A DNA stretch of 41,173 bases from the IMG/VR virus record IMGVR_UViG_3300037672_001695, positions 1 to 41,173 of that record. One strand, written 5' to 3'. Below are positions 34,027-41,173 of this stretch, piece by piece. The notes under the pieces were generated by a model. That model was given only the letters and a program-made list of their open reading frames with translations. It was not told the DNA's origin and ran no database searches. Both the position numbers and the translations under genes were made by a program. The DNA is from a virus. Within the stretch, counting starts at the first letter, position 1. Each line of letters begins with the position of its first letter.

Positions 34027-37000
34027 AAACAGTACGCATGATGAATGCAAGGACATAATATGGAGGTAAGTTTTTACCCGTACCAGAAACACCTTCGTTA
34101 GCAATCGCAGTGGTTGTAGTAGTAGTGGTTGTGTGGTCGTGTGATGCATCCATAGTCATTATCTGACCATTACTACCTTGATCTTGGTCTTCACCAAAAT
34201 TAGATGCAGTTCGGCTAAACACACCAGTAGGGGCGTAGCTATAAGGCTCACTACCAAATGTACCTGTTATAGTTTCAGTTTGAGTAGTAGAAGTTGATGT
34301 TGATGTTGCGTTGTGATCGTGTTGAACAAGCACAGCATCAGCACTACCACCAGATGAACCAGCAGAGTATGTGTCGCCCGAAGACAACACAAATCGATCT
34401 TTCAAATTAGGAGTATTATTGTTACCATCACAGATTGCCCATCCAGAAGGAACACTACCTCCACTCCACATGATGATACCACCAATAGGAGTAATACCAT
34501 TACCAGAGAATGTGTCAGCAGTACATGTACCACCCACAGTAGCATTATTAGTAACGGAAAGAGTATTGGCAGTTAGAGTGTTACCAGTAAAGGTAAGACC
34601 ACTATTGTCTTCCAGTTCTCCAGATGCACCAACAATAACAATGCGAGATGTCGTCAGGTCGCTGACCTTTGCACTACCAACAACAGCAGTGCTGGATGTA
34701 AATGCACCACTAACTTGCAGATCACCCGTTAGTGAAGAGTCGCCAGTGACTGCCAGAGTGTTAGAACCAGCAGATGCAGCACCCAGAACAAGTTTATCTA
34801 AAGAATAATGATCAGTCTGATCAACACTGATAGGACCAAACTTCTTCCAAGGTTGAGTAGAATCAGTAGTACGAACCCAACCAATATATCCTGCTTTATC
34901 AAATGTAGTGTTCAGAATGATCTGATCAACACTGGTTGTAGGAGCATTTTGATTAGCACCATTGATACCAACAAATACGCTGGTGCCAACATCACCACTA
35001 CGATTACCCTTTAGTTGAATATCAACCAAAGAACTATTACCAAGACTGTAGAAGTTTTGCTTGACAGTCAGGTCATTGAAATCAATCGCAGAAGGAATTT
35101 CTGTAACCCCAGTACTATCAAAAACATTGATAGTAGATTTCTCTTCACCTGTTAGAGCATCAATCTTCTTACGACCGATGAAGTATTCTCCCCGGTCATT
35201 CATACCAGAGTAAACAACACTACCACCGCGAGAGGACACAGACTGAGCAAGCAGTTGCTGCTTATCATCTAAGACACGATCTTGCGTCTGAGGTAAAGCA
35301 GTGCTATAGTTGCCGGGTCCATAACCAACATACTCAAAGGTGTGCCCAGAAGCACGGATCACACTGTGACGACGTTGCTCAACAGGCAGAACTTTGATTC
35401 TGACAGCGGCAGAATACTGAAGGTGTGATGTTTGATTGGTACCAAGACAACCACGGATGATTTGATTTTTCGTATTATTAGAGATACGAACAATCTCATT
35501 CTCAATCTGAAGATAATCGCCGCGACGGATCTTATTGTTATCTTGCAGAGTAATGCTAGTAGAAGCAGTTGTAAGACCAGAACTAATCTCAGTCGTCAGA
35601 CCACCATAGATGGAAATTGTTTGTCCCTTAGAACGATTGCTGATACCAGCACCATGGGCAATACAACTAGGACCATTGAAGTTAGGAGAAGTTGCTGATG
35701 GAATAGAAACGGTCAGTGAAGAACCATAACCAATGCGATCTAGAACAGCAAACTGACCATTGTAAACACTATTAGCACCACTGATGACAATCTCATCACC
35801 ACGACGCAAACCAATGTCACGGTTCATCGTGACAGTTGCAATTCCACTAACAGAATCATGTACAATGTTAGAAACCGCAGTAGCAACACCTACATGGTAA
35901 ACAAAACCATCAGTAGATGCAGTAGATACATTTCCTTCATATACCAGAATCTTAGGATCTGTTACGTTGGTAATTCTCTGTATACCATTGTAGGCAGTGC
36001 TGGTAACACCAACCACTTGAATAATATCACCAACATTATTATCAATTTCAGTGACTGTGACAGTAGCATCAGTTCCAGATGCAGAGAAAGGAACACCTTT
36101 GACTGTCAGAACATCATTGACACTATATCCAGAACCAAAATCAACTATATCAATTCCGCTGATAATACCAGCAGCAGCAACAGTAACATCAGCAGTCGCT
36201 CCACTACCAGTACCACCAGAAAGATTTACACTGAAGTAAAATTCAGCGTTACCTGATCCTGTACCCAGGTTGCTACCACCAGTCAGACTTCCTACAGTTT
36301 TGATACTGTTGAAACCATGATCAACAATAAGATTGGCACTGATGTCAGTACCAGAAACAGTTGCCTCAGTGACACCAATACCGATTCCAGTATCTTCAAT
36401 GATTGCTAAGGTTGACTCACGGGTGATGCTATTAGCATTGTCATTAGATTGTACAAATCCAATGTCATCACGCACAGCATAGGACACTGCGGGTTCTGGA
36501 TCATCAACATAGTTGTCAATATCAATGTTAGGTCTCAAATCATTGATATTTTGTGCAAATCGGTTCTTGCCGATGTCGTATGGAGATACCTCAGGGATAC
36601 TACCATACCCAAGCATAGTCAGGTTATAGATACCATCCTGAACACCTGACTTATAGTCTTGAACAACCTCATGGTTGAATACTTGATAAGCATTACCATA
36701 ATCCTTACGGACAAAGTAAGGTGAGAAGGTACGACCAGATCCAACAACACTCTGATCATGGCGAGTATATGGAGTGCCAGTGGTAATCGTACTAATACCA
36801 CCAGGATTAGTATTCAAACCAACTCTAAAGGTTTTCTTACCATCAATCTGAAGAACTTCAAACAGACCATTGAAACCAGAGTTATCTGCTCCAGAAACAT
36901 TATTAGCAGAACGCAGACGGTTGATCTCAATAACCTGACCACGACGCAAGTTATGGGAGAACTTAGAGGTGATAACACCAACATTAGAAGACCAGGAAGC

Positions 37001-39481
37001 ATCAATAATGCTAGTACCTTGACGTAAATCAATGTCACTGGTTAGGTTAGTATTATCATTCTGGAATTTATCATCATCAATAACACTACTAGTATCTTCT
37101 AAAGAGTATCCGTTTTGCGGAGGTCCAGAAATAGAACTACCATCAGGCAGAACATAACGTAATCGATAGATTTTTTCAACATCTTTACGACCATCACTCT
37201 TTCTTTCAATATAAGACCTAGTAGTCTCAGGTGTGATTGCCGTCTGGTTTGATACAATAGCAGCATGAAGATTGTTACCAGTCTTGACGTTGATATACCA
37301 ACCAGTACTATTATATTGAATAGGATGTCCTGGTTCGCCAGGTTTCTTGATGCGAACATCAGAAACAACTCTAAGATTTCCACCCAGGTTATTGAGACCT
37401 GCAATTGAATTATTTGCAACAGCATTCTCAGGACTTGTAGCAATCTGGATTTGATTGTTATCTAGAGAATCAGTAATAACATAGTAATTGGTATTATACT
37501 CAATACCATCAGGAAGAGAACCACTGTCAGAATAGAATCTTACACTTTCTCCAGGAATGAATGTATGGTTTTCTTGTAGAGTAATAATATTATTAGTAAT
37601 GCTACTAATACCTGCATTAGTACCAACACGGTGCTCTTTCTTACCAGAAGGTCCTGCACCTGATACCACAGTCATCAACACCTCAGCGGAGCGGATGGTG
37701 CCATCAATGTTGACCTTTAGCAGTTCACCAACCTTTTGACCAACAGTGTATGGACCAGTAGTTGCTGGGGGAGCACTATCCTGTTCAGCATAATCTCTTA
37801 GATACAGTTTAGTATCGGAAGCAGCAGCAGTCTTATCAACATCCAGTTTCAACCAGTTGCTGCTAGTCTCTTGAGTAAAGTCCCTTTGTGTAGGAAGAAT
37901 ACCAGTGATGTAACCTTTGTCGTCTTTAGTAAAGGCATTTGCCTTGAACCCATCTGCCTTCAGAGCTTGTGCTCCAAAGTTAGAGTTAGAGTTAGTAATT
38001 GATGCGTCAGAACCAGAGTCACATACAAAATGAATACCACAACCCACCGCAAAAGTGGATACTAACTGAAGTTGTGCGCTGTTCGACGCCTTGATGTGGA
38101 AACTTTCGTAAGTTGGTTTATGACGTGCTTGTCCGTCTGTATGCAGTAGAGTAGTAGAACCCAGTGCTGACTGGTCCTGATATGTGCCAGTTGTGGGATT
38201 GTATTTTACAAATGCTGTATCATCCTTGTTCAAGGAGACCCCAGTAAACTGAGCGATCACCATGGACTTGAATCCACTTGCCTTGGCACCATCAGCATGG
38301 AGACCGTTGACACCAAACACCGACCGCACAGAGCAGTTGAAGATGTATGGGGAGGCACTTGTTACAGTGTCACTCTCAACAGTGACTGTGGGTGACAACC
38401 CTGTAAGGTTAGGAGTAGCAGTAGTAGCAGGTGCAGTAGTAACACTGTAGGTGAACAGCGTGTCACTCAGAACCTGAGACACAATATGGACACCATCATA
38501 CTCGGTGCCATTGACATTAGAACTGCCAGCAACACCAACAATACTAATAGGAGTACCGACAGAGAGACCATGACTGTCATTGGTAACCACAGAAACTACA
38601 GTGGTTGCAGTCGCAGAAGAAGGATTGCCACCAGAATAGATGTCAGCAATCTCAATAGCACCAACCTGAGAGATAGCACCAACAATACGAGATTCGTCAA
38701 TGACCGTCTCAAAGTCGTTATTTGCTGGGTATGATGGGATTGCCCGACCACTATTATTACCATATGCTAGTGTCAACTTAGCATAATACATGTCAAGGTC
38801 AGTATTACCCTTACCACTTACAATGTTCGCACCATCAGCATACTCAAAGCAGGTGAGTTTATGATGGGAGAAGTTTGGAGTATATGTATTTGTAGTATAA
38901 TCTTTGAAAATCCTATCTGCCGGATCACCATCAAATAAAGTGAACTCACGGAAATAACAACCACCAGTTACTCGGAACAGGGCAGTAGCAGGAATGTTAT
39001 TATTGGCAGGATCTGGTACATATTTCGGTCTAATCTTAGTCTTACGCAGGTCTGTACCTACGATAGACGTGCCCCGAGGCATGATGACACCACCATGAAT
39101 CGAGTTGAATGTATAAAGAAGGTTATCAGAACTCTGAATATTGAAGTTAGAACCAACAGAAAATTCGTTGATACTAACACTACCACCACTTACATTAGTA
39201 GTATTGCCAGCAGTGTCAATTTGATAACCAGGACGGTTATCAATATAGTGTACGCCCGGAGATACGACAATAGTTGTCTTATCAAATTTATCGTTATCTT
39301 TACCTAATTGATAGGAGAATCTGGCAGATTCAAGTAATGCTCTTTGAATTGTCCTGAAGGGACGAGTTCTTGAGTTACCCTTATTACTTACGTCATCTGT
39401 TGCATCCAGTTCCTCTGGATTGACATAGATAACATTACCCTGAATGTTCTTCAGGAAATTTTCAAGTCTACTTAGAGGCAT
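34025..39481 (-). CDS. Giant tail-collar/fibre protein, 1818 aa
   Basis: It begins MPLSRLENFLKNIQGNVIYV. The N-terminal part (RPFRTIQRALLESARFSYQL, then GTSIVGTDLRKTKIRPKYVP) is a beta-helix module like that of the 885-aa protein. A DLTTSRIVIVGASGELEDNS block matches DLTSGRVVIAGTGGELQDSS in the 1149-aa fibre. The C-terminus is a phage tail-collar domain: IGGIIMWSGGSVPSGWAICD, TPNLKDRFV (about 1666-1698), then a Ser/Thr-rich region with two HDH motifs (about 1721-1723 and 1781-1783) and KNLPPYYVLAFIM. In T4 gp12, HxH motifs of trimeric chains hold metal; the same is plausible here. It may combine baseplate attachment and short-fibre roles. A CCTAAATAG box precedes it. Confidence 0.88.
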   Translation of the reverse strand: MPLSRLENFLKNIQGNVIYVNPEELDATDDVSNKGNSRTRPFRTIQRALLESARFSYQLGKDNDKFDKTTIVVSPGVHYIDNRPGYQIDTAGNTTNVSGGSVSINEFSVGSNFNIQSSDNLLYTFNSIHGGVIMPRGTSIVGTDLRKTKIRPKYVPDPANNNIPATALFRVTGGCYFREFTLFDGDPADRIFKDYTTNTYTPNFSHHKLTCFEYADGANIVSGKGNTDLDMYYAKLTLAYGNNSGRAIPSYPANNDFETVIDESRIVGAISQVGAIEIADIYSGGNPSSATATTVVSVVTNDSHGLSVGTPISIVGVAGSSNVNGTEYDGVHIVSQVLSDTLFTYSVTTAPATTATPNLTGLSPTVTVESDTVTSASPYIFNCSVRSVFGVNGLHADGAKASGFKSMVIAQFTGVSLNKDDTAFVKYNPTTGTYQDQSALGSTTLLHTDGQARHKPTYESFHIKASNSAQLQLVSTFAVGCGIHFVCDSGSDASITNSNSNFGAQALKADGFKANAFTKDDKGYITGILPTQRDFTQETSSNWLKLDVDKTAAASDTKLYLRDYAEQDSAPPATTGPYTVGQKVGELLKVNIDGTIRSAEVLMTVVSGAGPSGKKEHRVGTNAGISSITNNIITLQENHTFIPGESVRFYSDSGSLPDGIEYNTNYYVITDSLDNNQIQIATSPENAVANNSIAGLNNLGGNLRVVSDVRIKKPGEPGHPIQYNSTGWYINVKTGNNLHAAIVSNQTAITPETTRSYIERKSDGRKDVEKIYRLRYVLPDGSSISGPPQNGYSLEDTSSVIDDDKFQNDNTNLTSDIDLRQGTSIIDASWSSNVGVITSKFSHNLRRGQVIEINRLRSANNVSGADNSGFNGLFEVLQIDGKKTFRVGLNTNPGGISTITTGTPYTRHDQSVVGSGRTFSPYFVRKDYGNAYQVFNHEVVQDYKSGVQDGIYNLTMLGYGSIPEVSPYDIGKNRFAQNINDLRPNIDIDNYVDDPEPAVSYAVRDDIGFVQSNDNANSITRESTLAIIEDTGIGIGVTEATVSGTDISANLIVDHGFNSIKTVGSLTGGSNLGTGSGNAEFYFSVNLSGGTGSGATADVTVAAAGIISGIDIVDFGSGYSVNDVLTVKGVPFSASGTDATVTVTEIDNNVGDIIQVVGVTSTAYNGIQRITNVTDPKILVYEGNVSTASTDGFVYHVGVATAVSNIVHDSVSGIATVTMNRDIGLRRGDEIVISGANSVYNGQFAVLDRIGYGSSLTVSIPSATSPNFNGPSCIAHGAGISNRSKGQTISIYGGLTTEISSGLTTASTSITLQDNNKIRRGDYLQIENEIVRISNNTKNQIIRGCLGTNQTSHLQYSAAVRIKVLPVEQRRHSVIRASGHTFEYVGYGPGNYSTALPQTQDRVLDDKQQLLAQSVSSRGGSVVYSGMNDRGEYFIGRKKIDALTGEEKSTINVFDSTGVTEIPSAIDFNDLTVKQNFYSLGNSSLVDIQLKGNRSGDVGTSVFVGINGANQNAPTTSVDQIILNTTFDKAGYIGWVRTTDSTQPWKKFGPISVDQTDHYSLDKLVLGAASAGSNTLAVTGDSSLTGDLQVSGAFTSSTAVVGSAKVSDLTTSRIVIVGASGELEDNSGLTFTGNTLTANTLSVTNNATVGGTCTADTFSGNGITPIGGIIMWSGGSVPSGWAICDGNNNTPNLKDRFVLSSGDTYSAGSSGGSADAVLVQHDHNATSTSTSTTQTETITGTFGSEPYSYAPTGVFSRTASNFGEDQDQGSNGQIMTMDASHDHTTTTTTTTAIANEGVSGTGKNLPPYYVLAFIMRTV

Positions 39482-39512
39482 TACCTATTAGTCCTGACAC
39501 CATTCCTTCAGA

Positions 39513-39521
39513 CTATTTAGG
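39513..39521 (-). promoter_or_regulatory. Late-type box (CCTAAATAG) before the 1818-aa gene
   Basis: CCTAAATAG overlaps the TAA stop of the 34-aa gene and lies about 32 nt before the ATG at 39481; a GAAGGAATGG stretch follows. It matches the box at 24575-24583. Confidence 0.6.
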
Positions 39522-39621
39522 GAGCGTCATTATTTTGTTTTCTATAAAGAAGATCCCAAATATCAGTGTCCTCATCAGGTGATTCCTTGGGTTTAGGATC
39601 TTCTACTTCTTTTTCTGGCAT
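39517..39621 (-). CDS. Very small charged protein, 34 aa
   Basis: I translated this by hand; it begins MPEKEVEDPKPKESPDEDTD and ends DLLYRKQNNDAP. The first 20 residues are Pro/Glu/Asp/Lys-rich and should be disordered; IWDLLYRK is a short hydrophobic helix. Its ATG overlaps the stop of the 66-aa gene (TAATG). A disordered tail with one binding helix would suit a small baseplate linker or chaperone-like peptide, which is speculation. The stop lies within a late box. Confidence 0.62.
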   Translation of the reverse strand: MPEKEVEDPKPKESPDEDTDIWDLLYRKQNNDAP

Positions 39622-39821
39622 TAGGAATAAACTAATTCAATGTCCTCATCGAATTGGAGTGCAGTGTTGGTGACCGTCCAGACGCTCATAAACTCATCTA
39701 CAGTATTGCATTCAAGTTCTTGCAGTCCACCATCAGAACCATGGATGGCGAAGTAGCGTCCAGGGATGTTGATCTCAACTTTGGTAACGTACTGGTCGTT
39801 TTCCCAAGCGGCGACGGTCAT
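39621..39821 (-). CDS. Hypothetical protein, 66 aa
   Basis: It begins MTVAAWENDQYVTKVEINIP and ends QFDEDIELVYS. Beta-rich pattern (YVTKVEINIPGRYFAIHGSD) with an acidic end. It couples to the 34-aa gene by TAATG. A TATAAT (39848-39843) lies about 22 nt before the ATG. No family recognised; a virion or baseplate accessory role is likely from position only. Confidence 0.7.
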   Translation of the reverse strand: MTVAAWENDQYVTKVEINIPGRYFAIHGSDGGLQELECNTVDEFMSVWTVTNTALQFDEDIELVYS

Positions 39822-39842
39822 GTGTAGGTTGCGGTTGAAACT

Positions 39843-39848
39843 ATTATA
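39843..39848 (-). promoter_or_regulatory. -10 hexamer TATAAT before the 66-aa gene
   Basis: TATAAT in GGGTATAATAG, directly after the stop of the 80-aa gene and 22 nt before the next ATG. No convincing -35. Confidence 0.4.
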
Positions 39849-39850
39849 CC

Positions 39851-40093
39851 CTACTGAGCGTCTGAAGACAACTCCGCTGTGACAGTGAAGAAAGCGTTTA
39901 TGACACCGCCCCCACCGTTACGGATTACAACAGACTTTCCATAAGGCATTTGGTATACAAACAGTTCCTGGAAAACGGTTTTGGGAGTTAGTTGAACGTG
40001 AATAGTATCAACGTCAATCTTGTTTGCCCAGGTTTCAGGAAGTTCAATAATCCCGTCAACGGTTACGGTACCGCGAAATTCAACTGTATTCAT
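39851..40093 (-). CDS. Virion-associated protein, 80 aa, short paralogue of the next gene
   Basis: It begins MNTVEFRGTVTVDGIIELPE. The stretch GIIELPETWANKIDVDTIHVQLTP aligns with EIVLPEYWVNLVYEDSITVSVTP in the 268-aa protein next door, and the following strands correspond as well, so it is a stand-alone copy of that protein's beta-domain. It has its own extended -10 promoter (40117-40125) and ribosome site GGAG. Role unknown; it could be an alternative subunit or decoration in the same complex. Confidence 0.75.
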   Translation of the reverse strand: MNTVEFRGTVTVDGIIELPETWANKIDVDTIHVQLTPKTVFQELFVYQMPYGKSVVIRNGGGGVINAFFTVTAELSSDAQ

Positions 40094-40116
40094 AATAAAA
40101 ACTCCATATACTATGT

Positions 40117-40125
40117 ATTATAGCA
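40117..40125 (-). promoter_or_regulatory. Extended -10 promoter (TGCTATAAT) for the 80-aa gene
   Basis: TGCTATAAT just after the stop of the 268-aa gene, about 24 nt before the ATG with GGAG between. The same nonamer as at 8804-8812 and 16284-16292. Confidence 0.6.
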
Positions 40126-40128
40126 CAA

Positions 40129-40935
40129 TTACTTAGTAATAGTGTTGCGAGGACCCCTATATCTTTCGTCTAGAATATTACGGTCTTCATCATCTGGTGC
40201 CATGAAGACGTTTGGATCAGGATAGTCTTCCCAAGTCTTGCCTTCATAATCAATAATCAAGGGGTTGATATCCTTTCTTTCACCATACACATGGTAGAAG
40301 CAATCGATGTCTGCACTTACAGACTCTAATACAATCTTAGTGTTGTCAAACTCCTTGACAATGATGTCCTGGTGTGCTCCAATAGGAGTGACAGACACAG
40401 TGATGCTGTCCTCATACACCAGGTTTACCCAGTATTCAGGTAGCACAATTTCAGTCTCTCCAGTGAGTCTGCCACGGTGATACACAGCGACTTCCGGTCC
40501 CTCAATACATGCATAGCGCAGTCGATGTCCTTCCTTTGTAGGGTGCTGGATATCGAATGACTTACCCAGAGCATCTGCTGTAGCAAATCTACTAGCAAGT
40601 CTGCCTTTATTCAAGCAGTCAACTTTACCTGTAACATATACGTCACCATCAATGTAGATAGCATTTTCTGCCTCTTCACCAATGACTTCAACATCACCAT
40701 CAACTTGCAATGCCCTGCCTTTGACACCAGACTTGAATTCATCAATGTCTGTACCAATATTGACAGTTGCCTTGGCAAATCCACTATGCTTTCCTGCAAT
40801 AACAGGTCCTGTAGCAACTAATGTGCCATTGAAAGGTTTGTCCCCATCTACAGTCTCTTTAGCGGTGTCCAGTTTTGCTGGTTGTTCTCTACCAATGTAG
40901 ACTTTACCAGTCTCAATGTCCCTAATTCCTGCCAT
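40129..40935 (-). CDS. Virion structural protein, 268 aa
   Basis: It begins MAGIRDIETGKVYIGREQPA. The N-terminal half is made of short beta repeats (NGTLVATGPVIAGKHSGFAK, AIYIDGDVYVTGKVDCLNKG); then comes FDIQHPTKEGHRLRYACIEG, a segment also typical of phage fibre and neck-type proteins, and a C-terminal beta-domain EIVLPEYWVNLVYEDSITVS shared with the 80-aa gene. Its ATG overlaps the stop of the upstream baseplate-type gene (TAATG). Probably a baseplate or fibre component; I cannot assign a T4 number. Confidence 0.75.
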   Translation of the reverse strand: MAGIRDIETGKVYIGREQPAKLDTAKETVDGDKPFNGTLVATGPVIAGKHSGFAKATVNIGTDIDEFKSGVKGRALQVDGDVEVIGEEAENAIYIDGDVYVTGKVDCLNKGRLASRFATADALGKSFDIQHPTKEGHRLRYACIEGPEVAVYHRGRLTGETEIVLPEYWVNLVYEDSITVSVTPIGAHQDIIVKEFDNTKIVLESVSADIDCFYHVYGERKDINPLIIDYEGKTWEDYPDPNVFMAPDDEDRNILDERYRGPRNTITK

Positions 40936-41173
40936 TATTCTACAAGAGAGTTGATGTAATCGCCCAAGGCGGGCGGAATGAGTTTAGATTGTGGTTCATG
41001 AATGCGAACCATGTCACCGATAATGATATTGAATCCTTTTGAATTAGACAATAACTTATCAGAAGCATTTATAGTTACGTTATGTCCTATCATCTTAGCA
41101 AAATTCTTTGCCTCAAAGTGAACATCATGTTCTGCATGTAAGTAGATGTCACCCTCAGTAGGGTCAGTTGCCT
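40935..41173 (-). CDS. C-terminal part of a baseplate hub-like protein (gp5-like?), runs off window
   Basis: Hand translation gives the last 78 residues, including EGDIYLHAEHDVHFEAKNFA and ending LGDYINSLVE. The alternating short-strand pattern (IYLHAEHDVHF, KMIGHNVTINASDKLL) resembles the C-terminal beta-helix spike region of gp5/VgrG-type hub proteins. With only the tail visible this is tentative. The TAA overlaps the start of the 268-aa gene. The start lies beyond position 41173. Confidence 0.5.
   Translation of the reverse strand, partial: ATDPTEGDIYLHAEHDVHFEAKNFAKMIGHNVTINASDKLLSNSKGFNIIIGDMVRIHEPQSKLIPPALGDYINSLVE

Noticed and set aside
35858-36256. Plus-strand frame of 132 codons within the 1818-aa gene
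   Set aside because: Ser/Asn/Thr-rich shadow of a well-supported virion gene.

Overview
The window looks like part of the genome of a marine T4-like myovirus of the cyanophage type (Kyanoviridae-like). The evidence is baseplate genes gp6 and gp25, a very large tail-collar fibre protein, T4-type late promoter boxes (GATAAATA and a CTAAATA variant), a DUF3310 protein, the phage cobS-type AAA+ ATPase, a KTSC-domain protein and dense ATGA/TAATG-coupled genes. No photosynthesis gene lies in the window, so a cyanobacterial host is an inference. I recognised no tRNA, integrase, insertion sequence or CRISPR array.

Layout. (1) 1-1846, minus strand: gp6 (cut by the window edge), gp25 and a 54-aa protein whose stop codon sits in the loop of its own terminator. 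(2) 1881-8810: accessory block with a DxD glycosyltransferase-like protein, a NodU-type carbamoyltransferase, two diverging paralogous sulfotransferases and, on the plus strand, three tandem SGNH-hydrolase-like paralogues. (3) 8833-9375, plus strand: DUF3310 and a CxxC protein behind a near-consensus sigma70 promoter. (4) 9376-10020: a gap without genes, holding a promoter that runs straight into a terminator, then about 450 nt dense in inverted repeats whose G-U pairs fit a plus-strand RNA. (5) 10021-14374, minus strand: 18 very small genes, about half under 60 aa, in short coupled operons with a recurring promoter-leader motif and hairpins just after stop codons. (6) 14411-20747, minus strand: methyltransferase plus PD-(D/E)XK nuclease-like pair, small genes, a MoxR/CobS-type AAA+ ATPase, a 700-aa HExxH-vWA protein and a glyoxalase-fold protein. 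(7) 20782-22361, plus strand: CMP-Kdo-synthetase-like KdsB and a SIS-HAD fusion. (8) 22327-41173, minus strand: virion module with a Gly/Ser/Asn-rich adhesin-like protein, fibres of 1149, 690, 885 and 1818 aa sharing modules, a 2-oxoglutarate/Fe(II) oxygenase between two fibre genes, and small baseplate-associated proteins.

How it fits together. The structural genes carry late-type boxes. The small-gene cluster and the AAA+/vWA pair share a different promoter-leader design (-10 hexamer, then a conserved initial transcribed sequence 11 nt from its start), suggesting one earlier regulon. The sugar, sulfate and carbamoyl transfer genes and the KdsB/SIS-HAD pair are consistent with modification of a glycan on the virion or host envelope; this is inferred from families, not shown. 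The least explained items are the structured region at about 9500-9955, the repeated promoter/hairpin modules and the divergent methyltransferase-nuclease pair.
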